A stretch of DNA of 64,000 bases from Perkinsus marinus ATCC 50983. Its lineage: Eukaryota; Perkinsozoa; Perkinsida; Perkinsidae. The translations under genes were made by a program, and so were the position numbers. Positions within the stretch are counted from its first letter, which is position 1. Every line of letters begins with the position of its first letter. Location of the stretch: positions 62,001-126,000 of the forward strand of contig NW_003211193.1 of the NCBI RefSeq assembly GCF_000006405.1, written 5' to 3'. Positions 34,071 through 44,577 of the stretch are shown one piece after another. The notes under the pieces were generated by a model. The model saw nothing but the letters and a program-made list of their open reading frames with translations. It was not told the origin of the DNA and ran no database searches.

Positions 34071-34855
34071 GTTTACGAATTCCGTCGACATCGTTTCCGA
34101 TTCCTGAATTACGGACCGCGGATTGCAGTGTGGTGGTTCGATCTGGCCTTCTGGAAGAATGAACCACGTTCAAGGAGCTTCACGTTTGCTGAGATCGCAA
34201 CAGAAGAAGCTTATGCTGCGCTCATCCAAACCTCGCGGTTTTAGGAGATTCGTCGCTTCCCAAACTATGAGAAGTTTCACCTCAACACGCGAGAACCGAT
34301 GTACAACAAGCCAGTCAGCGACATCGTTAAGCTACTATCCAGTGAGCCAACAGCACAGCTGACTTAACACTTTCGTGTTCAGCAGAAGTTGTGAGCCCCT
34401 GAGAATGCATGGATCCTCAGTGTTATCCTTTGGATGGCTTTTCTTAACTCATCAACCCCTGCGGCAGGGGCCCTGCCAGATCGGAGTAGAAACTCGCAAC
34501 TGCAGAGGATATAGTAGCATATAGCTGCTCCGTCGTAGATGAGCAACCATGCTTAACTAAAACTTTGACCGACATGACTCGTCCGAGTTACTGACCGGAA
34601 ATTTCTCGGCGAAAATTTCCCAAGTCGATGTTCTTAGGAAAGTATGAAGCCTCGGTACTTCTTCACACAAGAAGAGTGTGAAGAGGTACCGTTCTCTACA
34701 CAAGCCGAATGCAAGTAGAATAATCACAAAATCCTCCTCCACCTCGTGATGCAAAACATGCACTGCGTTGTGAAAAATAACACAACACCAGAATCATGAC
34801 GCAAATGACTAGCGACGAGTTCAAGAGACTGCAACTGACCTTATCAACGAACGAA

Positions 34856-35050
34856 CCTTGACCCTATTTGAGGGCGAATTGAAAAAGCATGAGACTGTAA
34901 CTGGGACTATAAGCGAACCTTGACTCCATCTGAGGACGAATTGAAAAAGCATGAGACTGGAACTGGAACGATAATCGAACCTTGACCCCATTTGAGAGCG
35001 GGTTGAAAAGTATAAGAGGCTGTAACTGAGCTTGTAAGCAAACCTTGACC
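34856..35050. repeat. Minisatellite, ~62-bp unit, about three copies
   Basis: The unit contains GAACCTTGACCC, then TTTGAGGGCGAATTG, AAAAAGCATGAGACTG and AACTGG. Copies start near 34856, 34914 and 34977, with a partial fourth at 35040. It lies just 3' of the aspartic protease gene and can be read through in frame. Confidence 0.8.
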
Positions 35051-35119
35051 TCTAGCACACGGCATAACCAAGCCGTCGCTGTCATCAATGACGACTCATC
35101 ATAAACCATCCGGTACATA

Positions 35120-36211
35120 TTAACGGGAGCGGACTGCAGCGATTCCGATTCGCCCTTGACTCGGCTGAAATTCAAAGTACCGGCCGACCAGAACAAAGTC
35201 TGGCAAGGTCCAAGTGTATCCCAGTGCAGTTTTGAGGCCGAGGGTGCAAAGCCCTGCTGTATCTCGGGCGTAGAGCAAGTTATTGATAAGTATTGGGACG
35301 TCGCCATTTGGATTCAGGCCCAATTCTAGATGCGGGAAGAACTTTCTATATGTACACTCGAACACGCAGACATCGAGCCCGGGAATATCCGTGCATTCAA
35401 CCCTTGTCCCGGCGGCTGCCGACGCTTGAGCAAGAATATCATTCTTCAACCCACCTATGTAAAGGCCAGGGACAATCAAGCCTTGTGTACCACTGTCCAC
35501 AATAGCAGCTCCATTAATACCTATAGTCTTAATGCCACTACCAACTTGCAAGGTACCGAGTGTGACAATATATTCTTGCTGGCTTCTGAGCTGGACGAAA
35601 CGTAGGGGTGCCACATACAAGCTCGGATCGCCACCACCAAGGAGAACCTCTCCCACAGTTCGACCAGTATGCGGATCTGTCTTCAGGTACAGAGCGAAAG
35701 TATCACTTCCTAGCTTTGATCCCAGTTGTTTCACCAGAGACGGGTAGTCTGCCAATGGCTGTCTCCCTAAACCAACTGAGTTGACAGGCGGTATCAGGTC
35801 TACGGACGGCTGTTGACTGACGACCAATCCGAATCGGAGAGGTGCAGCACTAGTCGAACCAAAAGTCAGCTTTCCTGTCTTCCCTTTGATGCCCACAAAA
35901 GTGCCCTCCGAGTATGCGAGAGTTGTGGTAGGCCCTTGTGGAGCCGAACTCTGAACGCAGCCAGTTACGAGTTGGCTACAAGCTCCGGGTTGAGTGACTG
36001 CCTCGTACCATTGCTTCCATGTGAAAAACAGGTACGAAGTTCCAGTATCGACCAAAGCACGCATCTTCTGATCATCAACCGAGATATCAGCAAGCAGAGT
36101 AAACCCATATACTGGTACCATAGTGTACTCTGTATTCATCCTGACTACTTGGCCATACCCTCCAATGATAGATTGAGCCCACACCACAGCAAGAAGAGGG
36201 ATACTATGCAT
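35120..36211 (-). CDS. Secreted pepsin-like aspartic protease
   Basis: One uninterrupted frame. Met at 36211 gives a signal peptide (MHSIPLLAVVWAQSIIGG); an upstream in-frame Met (36316) would bury it behind 35 charged residues, so the shorter start is preferred. Mature protein about 340 residues, normal for the family. First active site MRALVDTGTSYLFF and second AAIVDSGTQGLIVP, about 180 residues apart; flap region near LAYSEGTFVGIKG; C-terminal FVLVGRYFEFQPSQGRIGIA matches the usual hydrophobic-G-x(D/R)-x-F-x-x-x-x-D end. No long prosegment is obvious. Expected to cleave proteins at acid pH, secreted or in a vacuole. Confidence 0.92.
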   Translation of the reverse strand: MHSIPLLAVVWAQSIIGGYGQVVRMNTEYTMVPVYGFTLLADISVDDQKMRALVDTGTSYLFFTWKQWYEAVTQPGACSQLVTGCVQSSAPQGPTTTLAYSEGTFVGIKGKTGKLTFGSTSAAPLRFGLVVSQQPSVDLIPPVNSVGLGRQPLADYPSLVKQLGSKLGSDTFALYLKTDPHTGRTVGEVLLGGGDPSLYVAPLRFVQLRSQQEYIVTLGTLQVGSGIKTIGINGAAIVDSGTQGLIVPGLYIGGLKNDILAQASAAAGTRVECTDIPGLDVCVFECTYRKFFPHLELGLNPNGDVPILINNLLYARDTAGLCTLGLKTALGYTWTLPDFVLVGRYFEFQPSQGRIGIAAVRSR

Positions 36212-36316
36212 GTCGGAGACGCAGCTTCTGTGGTGAAGTGAAGCACTCTGTGTTGTGCGAGAGTCAATGTCAGCTATGTGCGCGCAAGCTCTTTTTCGCG
36301 GCAGGACTTCTATCAT

Positions 36317-37630
36317 AGGAGTTTTTGCACTCCGTTTTAACCTGTTTGGCGAGACCTCTCAGCTGTTAGCTCGAAGCTCCGAGACTCTACTGCGTGCGAG
36401 TTGACTCCGTTTGGCCATTATCAGCTAATCTAAATGGTTGATGGAAGTAAATTCATTTTTTTCACGGAAGCTGTGCAGAACCTACGGGGGGTTCTCGCTC
36501 GCTCATAAATCCCTGCGCGCACAAGTCATGATTACTTGTCACGGAACTTCGGTTTACATCCGCATAACTAACTACCTGCACCTGCGTTAGAGTTCGCACT
36601 GGTACAACGTTTCCGGCCCGTTTCACTCGCATTTCGTATTGCGAGTTATTTCTTTTTTTAGTCTATCTCGGACTCGTATTTGGGTACCGTCGGGTACCCT
36701 CGTAGCCGTCGGGTTTCGGGTTTTTGGTTTGATTTCTCCGTGTCACCACCTGCATCTCCGTGTCACCTGTAATGACTGTTCTTTTGAGAAACCTTGTTTA
36801 CCTACTCGCAACTGCATAAGAGTGAGAGTTCAGGTGACGAGCGACTCATCCGGAATCGAGTTGACCACAAGATAATGAAGGGATGACTAGTCGACTTCGA
36901 CGAGATGGTCTGAGATTTTCTCTCTCAGTCGTTAGCGTCTGCTTCACTTCTTTAATTTTATTTTTTTAATCTGTATAATTTGTCGTAGTCGTATAACTTA
37001 CTCTTGTCATAACGTGGTTTTTTCCGTAATAGTTCCACATTGGGCGAACGAACTTTTCTCCGTAACTCGATTTGAACAAAAAGCTGTCCAAAGTTCACTG
37101 CAGACGTAATTGTGCAACTTTTTTTATGAAAATATTATAATCGATGAGTTCACATCCAAATTACTTAAATGACTACCAACGAAAAGTTATATAATATGAT
37201 CTAGACATACTCAAAAGGCAACCATTTCAGGAGATAGCATTTCTAAAGGCAAAGAGGAAGGAGCGGCAGTCGATGATGATGATGGCATTTCCAGTGAACC
37301 TCAGTGGACTGCATATAAGAGTAATTTTTCGACAACCTGTCGGAAGCTTAGTCCCAGCAGCTCGCTTCGAGAACTTTTGCTGTCCATGAGGCTTCCGACA
37401 AATTTACGTCCAAAGTTGATGTGCCCAAAGGTCATCCCGGGTGACCGATTTTTGTGATAAAGTGTCCAAATTGCACAGAGAAAACCGAAGGGACTAAACA
37501 ATGGAGAACTTCACGTAAATTCAGAACCTGTTATCACTCCTGTTTTATTACTCAGTATGATAGCCTAAAAATCGATTATGCGTTTCCGCGTTTCGCGCGC
37601 GCCCGTGGAAGAATCTACGCAAAATTCACC
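36317..37630. other. No supported gene
   Basis: T-rich sequence with short frames. It may hold upstream exons of the Ser-rich gene, but no start or splice pair is convincing. Confidence 0.35.
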
Positions 37631-37638
37631 ACCATTTT

Positions 37639-37944
37639 GTCTCTTCCTCCTCTTCCTCCTCTTCCTCTCTCTCTTCCCCTCTCCCTTCCTCCTCTTCCTC
37701 CTCTTCCTCCCGCTTCTCGTCGTCTTCCTATGAAGGGGAGTCCTCCTCCTCCTCTTCCTCTTCATCCTACGAGGCTACTTATGCCTCTGACACTTCTGAG
37801 GCCTCTGACGCCACCATGTCTACGACCGCCCCTTCGTCTTGCGGCTCTAACCACTCGGTGGCTTCTACTAGTAGTAGCGTGTCAGTGATCACTCTTAGTA
37901 GCGACAGCGACACCGCTACTATTCCTCTTATCATATTAGAGTGA
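37639..37944 (+). CDS. Ser-rich protein, C-terminal exon, SUMO-interaction-like tail
   Basis: From about 37639 one frame reads VSSSSSSSSSLSSPLP, more Ser runs, SSYEGESSSSSSSSSYEA, TYASDTSEASDATMST, and ends SVSVITLSSDSDTATIPLII plus LE and TGA. The competing frame gives a Leu-Pro repeat and uses codons unlike its neighbours. VITLSSDSD is a textbook SUMO-interacting motif: four aliphatic residues, then Ser and Asp. The start is not found: the frame stays open into a basic stretch (WKNLRKIHHHF) and probably continues into an upstream exon. Confidence 0.45.
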   Translation, partial: VSSSSSSSSSLSSPLPSSSSSSSSRFSSSSYEGESSSSSSSSSYEATYASDTSEASDATMSTTAPSSCGSNHSVASTSSSVSVITLSSDSDTATIPLIILE

Positions 37945-38565
37945 TCCATATACTAGTAGTTACTGTTTCTGTTTCTATTATTAGTCAAGTTGAGTTTCAT
38001 ATTCAATTAAGGTGTACTGTCGGATTAATCGGATTACGGTTACAATACTACTGAAATTCTCGTGGCGGTTTGGTGTGATGGGTGTTTCGGTTCGCGAACA
38101 CGTTCCGTGCATGTTAGCAATTGGTGGTGACGGTAAGCAGGTCACCCTTTTTTGGACGCCATATCACGAAAATCGGTCACCCAGGAGGTCTTACTGATGG
38201 CTATGGCCTCATGATTGTTGTTGCATCGAGCGACACATGGCGCAAGTTGAGTGTCTCGGTCAAAATATGGTAGCTACTACTTTTCAGCGCCGCGTTGTCC
38301 AGTGGAGAAGCTGTATTGTGTTGTACCCGTGTGTGAGTACTTGTCCGCTCCAGTTGTTCAGAGATGCCTACCGCAGACGACTCGACTCTGCGCCGTCGTG
38401 CTGAGGGTCCAGTGGAAACTTCTGAGGGACAAGTCGATGGCAGTCCGGCAGGTAGTAGTCTCATACTGAAATCATTTCTAGTTGAATGTTCTTGACTCTC
38501 TCGGCTCCGTTGCTGTCAGCGACAATTTGACGGGTGGCGAATCAACTTGCTGGTCCTTTGTTTAA

Positions 38566-38744
38566 GTGTAGGGACAATGCGTGTTTGGTCAACTATGTGT
38601 GTTGGTGACAATATGGAAATTGTGATGGAATTTTGGTAAAGTATCGTTGGTTTTTGCATACTACTACCTTGAAGCTGAATTCCATTATGCAACTAGCGAA
38701 CTTCTGAGCTCAGCTGAGAAAACCAAAGATATATTCCAACACTG
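38566..38744 (-). mobile_element. hAT-like MITE, copy G
   Basis: Minus-strand copy ending ATATATTCCAACACTG at 38744. Its 3' end at 38566 (AGTGTAGGGACAATGCGTG) is degenerate. It lies about 100 bp upstream of the LspA-like start codon. Confidence 0.7.
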
Positions 38745-38847
38745 CTTACGGTTGGGAATCACTATTATGCATGAACATTTCTCTTGCCATTGGAGACCTG
38801 TCGAGCATGGTGAGCGGTCCTCTCGAGTCCCCGCGGCTTTTTGGAAA

Positions 38848-39660
38848 ATGTCCACAGTACCGAGACAGTCTTCTAGTCTTGAAAGATGCTCAGGTGCTGC
38901 CGAGGTCAATGACACGAGCGATGCTGCTGGTTTCGGTTACCCGTGTAAATGGTGGATTGCTGGCGGCCTGTTCTTAGCCCTGGAATTCTCATTAAAGTAT
39001 CTCGCGCATGTTTACCGTCCTCAGAAGCTCATCACGGACATGTACGAATTCGCTTTAGTGAGGTATGAGAAATGACGTGTTTCAGTTTCGCACCAGTGGT
39101 CACCTTCGACATCACTTACACGGAAAATCGCCATTCGGCTTTCAGGTGAACTTGTGACTTCATCTGGAACGACATTGTTGGTGATTTTCAGTTTCGCGCG
39201 TCGGCTTAATCGCGATGTTTACCGATTCCTGATGGCCAGCTCGGTTTTCCTAGTGGTGGCTGGGTTTGTGTACTTCTTCTGTAAGAAGGATGTGAGCTGG
39301 CGCAACAAACTCGGAATGTTCCTTTTTATGTGTGGCGCTGTTGGGTGGGTTATGCCGCAAGACCAGTGGAGTGTAATGCTTTTGCGTGCAGGAACGGACT
39401 CGATCGGATTTTGCTGGGCGCTGTGGTCGACTATGTTAGTATCAGTGGCGGCTATCCTGAGCATTGGAGCAACTACTATCTGGCTTGGAACCTCAGTGAC
39501 CTCGTTATTGATGCAGCTTTCGCTGTTCTAGTGTAGGCATGAGTTTTCACTTTATCGAGTTTATGTGTGTATTTGCAGATACCAGGCGTATCTCACGGAG
39601 AAAGCTACAGCTGAGGACTCGAAGAAAACTGATGAGAAGGAGACGACGCTCGCTGAATAG
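38848..39660 (+). CDS. LspA-like protein (signal peptidase II fold), four exons
   Basis: Exons 38848-39062, 39192-39344, 39392-39532 and 39579-39660 join in phase to about 196 residues; LspA is usually 160-180. Four hydrophobic segments: WWIAGGLFLALEF, YRFLMASSVFLVVAGFVYFF, LGMFLFMCGAVG and DLVIDAAFAVLVYQ. Splicing exon 2 to 3 creates GAVGNGLDRILLGAVVDYVS, which fits the LspA block G-A-x-G-N-x-x-D-R-x-x-x-G-x-V-V-D-F with its catalytic Asp. The second block (F-N-x-A-D-x-x-I) reads WNLSDLVID, keeping the second Asp. The first LspA block (D-x-x-x-K-Y) reads EFSLKY. LspA cleaves signal peptides of lipid-modified bacterial lipoproteins, so its substrate here is unknown. A Lys/Glu-rich tail is eukaryote-specific. 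Confidence 0.68.
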
Positions 39661-40970
39661 TCTACTTTTCCTTTTTTTCAAGTTTTTTTCGGGAGGTTGA
39701 GTTATCGATTTCAGATAGCTCTGTAGTGTATTCTTATAATGTTAGCCCGTCTCGAATGGCTGACTGCAAACGGGGAGCTCGAAGTCGCTGGAATCGATGT
39801 AGGAGTAGTGTACATGGTGTTTGCGTAAACCCCCTGGACGGTTAATAGATTTTCGTTGGTAATACAGCGGGCTGATCTGCTTCGTTTACTCCTAGGAGTC
39901 TTCCAGGGTTTCTACCACCATGTTACCGAATCAGAATCTCTTGGTTAGATAGGTCGATGCTGATGTGGTGATGGGTGGTGACGCTCGAGTGGGCTCCGTG
40001 GTCGATTTCGCCGGAAGTGAACATTAATCTCTGAGAGCCACTTTCGGTGAGCTAAGTTGGACTCAGACACAGCTCCTGAATCGGAAGTACACAGTGGAGG
40101 TGACTCGCTTGGCTTTACGGCTATTCGTGTGGGCGGCTGGATTTGATGACCATTGATGTGTTCTCCTTGCCGAGTATTACAGAATCCTCGATCAAGCAAG
40201 TAGGCGATTCTGGATCATTGAATTCCCATGGCGGCTTTTTCCTCACATACCGTTCGTTGGTCGTCTATTCCGAGAAAGAGTGGTATGCTGAGAAAACGCT
40301 TATTCGCACACTGACCATCTTGATTTTATGGGAGCTCCTGGGCTTCTCAGTCTCTGGTCATGGTTTGATAGACTGCGAGCCGGGAATGGGAAGAAGATCA
40401 CGGGTATCCAAGGAGCGATTTTTTTTCTCGAAAAATTTTGAATTCTTTTCTCGATTTTTTTTTCTATTTTTCTTTTTTTTCCGAAAAATCTGTGTTTCTC
40501 GTTAGTGGATGAGAATTTTGAGCTGAAACTTCAACAGCGTATAGATATAATGATTAGCTATTACACATTGGAATGAAACTGTAATATTCGGAACCGTTAC
40601 TGAGATATGAGGGTGAACGGAAAAATCACCACCCAGAACCGTGCAACTAAGCAGCTCAAATAACAATGCCACAGAAACAACTCCTGAGCGACTCGGAGAA
40701 AGCAGTATTAGTCAATAGACTTGCTGAGGGCGCAAACGTTATGTACTCACATGTTTTTCTTCTTGGTGATCCTGGTGCGCTTCCCTGCTACTTCTGGTCG
40801 AGAATACGTTTGCTGCGACCGACAAGAAGGGCAACACAAGATTAGGATAAGATTAGGAATGATATTAGTCAGGATACCCGTCAGTTTGGCAACACCCTGA
40901 ACCCGATGTATCCTGACCGTTGACGGTACAACGCATCGATCATAGTTCTAAGCGCACAGGGCGGCTGGAC
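39661..40970. other. No supported gene
   Basis: Contains a T-rich tract (40419-40490) and short frames only. Confidence 0.4.
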
Positions 40971-40973
40971 TAT

Positions 40974-41084
40974 GTGTATGGGAATTTGCCTTGTATGATG
41001 CGAGTTCAGCGTCTTCTTGAGCAAGTCGATTGTGTGTATGGGAATTCACCTTGTATGATGCGAGTTCAGTGTTTTCTTGAGCAT
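40974..41084 (+). repeat. Tandem duplication, 60-bp unit
   Basis: TGTATGGGAATTTGCCTTG at 40974 recurs as TGTATGGGAATTCACCTTG at 41034, exactly 60 bp later, and both continue through TATGATGCGAGTTCAG. The second unit ends in the start codon of the MYND gene. Confidence 0.85.
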
Positions 41085-44000
41085 GGCCGACTCCAACGTT
41101 GAGTATAAGTGCAAAGTTTGTGGCACAAGTGAGGACAGTCACTGTGAGTTCTCCATCCCGAGAAGACCACGTCAGCAGGTACCACGCTTTGCTGTCAGCT
41201 GTGTGAGCAGGCGTACTACTGTGGGGCTGAGTGCCAGAGGATCGACTGGCAACGAGGCCATGGAGTTGAGTGTAAGGTAGCAAGAAAACTCTTATGCTCA
41301 TCAAGTTCAGCTTTTCCTAAGGGTGTGATAGCAAAGCGACAGTCAGTCTCAAAGGCTGGAAGGAAGAGCGTGTCGCGGTCGTCGGTTAAATCTTCTACTG
41401 GGAGTCGGTCGGGTTCTGTTGTAGAGCGACCAGCTCGTGAAACGGGACAGATTCCTGTGAAGTCTCCTGTCATCGGAGTTGACCAAGTCTTACTGGTATG
41501 AGGACTTATCGTCCATCGCTAAATAGGAGCAATGATAGGTTCTCCGTTATGGATTGCTGCAGCGATTCGGCTCCTTTAGAGCAGCTTTTGAGTGGTTTAA
41601 ACATCACTATGATGGGAAGATGAATCTCGAGGAGTTCAAAAATACGATAGCGATGATGCGCCCTGGCGACATTCCGGGTCGACAGACCGTTCTCCCGCCA
41701 GGGGTGAGCTTTGTCCATGTTGGATCATTGCGATGAGACTATCATTGCCAGTGTTGGAATAAATGTTCGTATTCCTCAGCTGAGTCTAGAAGTTTCCTCA
41801 CTAATCATAGAAGTTTACATACAAATTCGGGTGAAAGCGTACAGAAACCAATGATGATTTTCTCAGAGTTTCCACAAATGTCACCCATGTCTTCCCATGC
41901 CGATCATTGCTCGAGAAGTGTTTCATGCTGGTGTAGTGTGGGTGAATATGCACATGGAGGAACGTTGGTTTCTGTACCCTCCTACCCTAACTCGTGTATA
42001 TTCTTCTATAGTTAGTGTGGAATCTCCTGAGCTCCGGTGAGCAAAGCGGATATGAATTTCAACACTGTTCAGGTGGCCCCATATGAGCTGTTCGAAGCTA
42101 TGGACCCCGCGGGTTCCGGTGAGATAGATATCGCTGCTCTGATGCAAAGCTATTGGGATGTCGAGTACCGAGGGGCTTCTCGGGATCCAAGTAGACAGCG
42201 GCGGAGAGGCCCGACTTAGTCCGATCCGTTTCAGGCGACCGGGAAACTCTGACGTCTGAAAATGGTATGAGCTCGGGGAACTTGAGACGCAGTCATCGTA
42301 TTGCTGCAGTTCTGGCCTTCCGAAATGCGAGGTATTCTCGTACATTGTTGGTGTGTTACCTGAAGAGGTCTTAGATACGACGATGCTATTGTGAATGCTA
42401 AACAAGCGCTTCGTGGCACAGCTGGGGCGGTGGACTCACCAGAGGCAGCTCTAGTTGAGCTCCTCCTGTTGTCGCGTGCATATGCGGCGAGCAATCAGCA
42501 CGACTTGGGAGCGGGATTCGTCAATAGCCTGACGATCGCGGTAGGTGGGCCTTGGGATGACTTCTTTCAAACTACTGTTGCCTCTGAGCTTTGTTTGGTT
42601 CGATTCCATCGGCCCTCCGCACACACCTCTGCTGAGCGTTAAGAATCACATCAGTACCCGGTGGGCGACGGCGAAAGGGCGGCCTCGATGGCCAATCTGC
42701 CTTTACATGTTCGGGCGAGTCTAGAATGCAACATAGCTGAGATATGTGAGATGTACGGTAAACACTCAGAAGCCGAGGCCTACTATCAAAAGTAGCTACT
42801 TTGCCGAGGCATTTGCTACTCGACCCAGACCAGGTATATAACGACAGTAACTCGAGGGTTCGGTGCGGAGAGTCTCGCTGCTGGGGACGCCTTCAACTTG
42901 GTGAGCTTGACCGACTTAGGCAGGCTCGGTCCATGATTTCCGACCAGGTTGCTTGCTTTCAACTCAAACGAGGTGGTGGTAAATCAGGACAAACCAACGA
43001 ACACCTGTCGGAAGCTCTCGTGAGTTGTGATCGACTCTTGTAAACGACCTAACATTCCATCAAGATTCTAGCTCGGAAGTGCTTGGTCATTCGAGAGAAA
43101 CTTCTGCCGTATCCGAGCCTACACGTTGCGGACAGTCACTGCAACGTTGCACTACTGGCGAGATGCTTGCAGGGTTATCTGAGACTTAGTCGTATACTGA
43201 GTTACACTGCACTCAGACCCTGGCCTCGCGGTGCAGCATCTCCACAAGGCGCTGGCCATACGAGAGGCCATCTTTGGGGTTGATAGCCTGCCAGTAGCCG
43301 ATGTGAAGTATTCGGGCATCGCAGGGTGCAGCGTTGGAATATGTGTTTGATTTCCTCAGCTAAGGTTGAGAGTTTCCTCGCTAAATATGCACCTTAATAT
43401 ACGAATCCGTGTAGAAATGTACAGGAATCAATGAAAATTTCCCCCAAAATTTCCTCCAAGAATTTTCGTATTGTCATCACCAACGTTTTCCCACAGTGTC
43501 GCGGGGTGCAGCGTTGGAATATATGTTCGCTTTCCTCAGCGGAACTCAGGAGTTTCTTCACTAATAACAAGAGTTTATATATGAATTCCGGTAGAAGTGT
43601 ACAGAAACCAACAAGAATTTCCCAAGAATTTTCTCACAATTTTCATATTTTCACCAACACATTTAGTTGACCATGTGCATATTTTCCCCACTAGGAGTGC
43701 AATTCGTCGATACCCCAGTAACAGATACAGTCTCGGTTTGGCGTTGTGTGCCCAGCAGCAACCGCCGTCGAAATCCGCCCTGGGGTTCCTAGTTGCAGCT
43801 CAGACCACTAGAATCAGGGAACTTGGTCCGAAACACACTGATAGTGTGCTGGCGACAGAGGTCAATCCACTTTGCGCGAGACGAGTCTTACCGAGCTGTG
43901 GCGTATAGGCGGTAGAGAAAGCGAAACGCATTACGGCGGATCTGTCGCTAAAAGTGGGCGCAGATTTAGGAAAGGAAAACGACTCGGCAGACTCTGGTAG

Positions 44001-44527
44001 AAAGTCGATCAAAGTCCGTTACTTGCATTGCTCTTAGGAGCTCACCGTGAGTCGATAGAGCTCCCCGTAGTACAGTTGCCAGCGCCGAACGGCGAGGGCT
44101 GGGTACTCAACCCTGCTGCGGCTGCATTGTTCACAGCCCACGAGATACCGCTACCACAGATTGATGCTTCTGGCTCTCCCGTTTGGCCTATAGACGTGAG
44201 TTCGTGCGGGCATCAACTTAGTTGACCATCTGCAGTTCCGATCGTCTGGTCGGCCGAGACCAGTGTTGCCTCTGATGAAACAGGAGGGTACACCAGTACG
44301 AGTGGGAGAGGCGGCAGCAATGGTTGTGAACCCATGCCTTGTCACTACGTTGCATGGTATTCAACCGAGTCAAAGCCACGACTTCGACTCGGTTAAAAGG
44401 TCCTTTATCGAACCGAGCAGGAGATGTGAAAGGAACTCTGACGGTTGCTAAAGTCCGGCTCGGCGTTAATAACGTCGGAGTGGACGCGTTAGATTCGAAG
44501 GGCCAACTAGTTGGCTATTTCGAGTGA
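41083..44527 (+). CDS. MYND finger / EF-hand / TPR protein, multi-exon
   Basis: First exons are secure: 41083-41143, 41176-41495, 41563-41703, and 42073 onward. Residues 10-50 form a MYND finger (CKVC ... LCCQLC ... YYCGAECQRIDWQRGHGVEC). A Ser/Lys/Arg-rich linker follows, then an EF-hand-like DGKMNLEEF and a better EF-hand, FEAMDPAGSGEIDIAAL. Later exons (about 42390-43910) carry kinesin-light-chain-like TPR repeats: YGKHSEAEAYYQK, ARKCLVIREKLLPYPSLHVA, LHKALAIREAIFGVDSLPVA, LVAAQTTRIRELGPKHTDSV. The frame ending SKGQLVGYFE at 44527 is a plausible C-terminus. Exact exon joins after 42200 are not resolved. MYND fingers bind proline-rich partners and TPRs are protein scaffolds; a Ca-responsive adaptor role is inference. 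MITE copies H-K lie in its introns. Confidence 0.6.
41749..41902 (+). mobile_element. hAT-like MITE, copy H (perfect 8-bp TSD)
   Basis: From CAGTGTTGGAATAAATG to CTTCCCATGCCG, with an internal deletion of the GTTGACC core. Flanked by identical ATCATTGC (41741-41748 and 41903-41910). In an intron of the MYND/TPR gene. Confidence 0.9.
41934..42067 (-). mobile_element. hAT-like MITE, copy I
   Basis: Minus copy from AGTGTGGGTGAATATGCACATG to ATTTCAACACTG. Flanks TGCTGGTG and TTCAGGTG match at 6 of 8. The right flank contains the acceptor AG and the first three bases of the next exon. Confidence 0.75.
43329..43498 (+). mobile_element. hAT-like MITE, copy J
   Basis: From CAGCGTTGGAATATGTG to TTTTCCCACAGTG. 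Preceded by GCAGGGTG (43321-43328), followed after two bases by GCGGGGTG (43501-43508). Confidence 0.8.
43509..43692 (+). mobile_element. hAT-like MITE, copy K (tandem with J)
   Basis: From CAGCGTTGGAATATATG to CATATTTTCCCCACTA. Same orientation as J and only 10 bp from it, sharing the GCGGGGTG flank, in the same intron of the MYND/TPR gene. Confidence 0.8.
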
Positions 44528-44577
44528 GTTGTGGTACTCACGGCTAGTGGTTATCTACTACAAGGTGCACGGTCCCG

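Noticed and set aside
34864-35307. 147-codon minus frame below the aspartic protease.
   Set aside because: It overlaps the protease in another frame and then runs through the 62-bp minisatellite; no start context.
37454-37888. Plus frame with a Leu-Pro repeat.
   Set aside because: The neighbouring frame through the same CT-rich tract gives a Ser-rich protein with a sensible C-terminus and stop.
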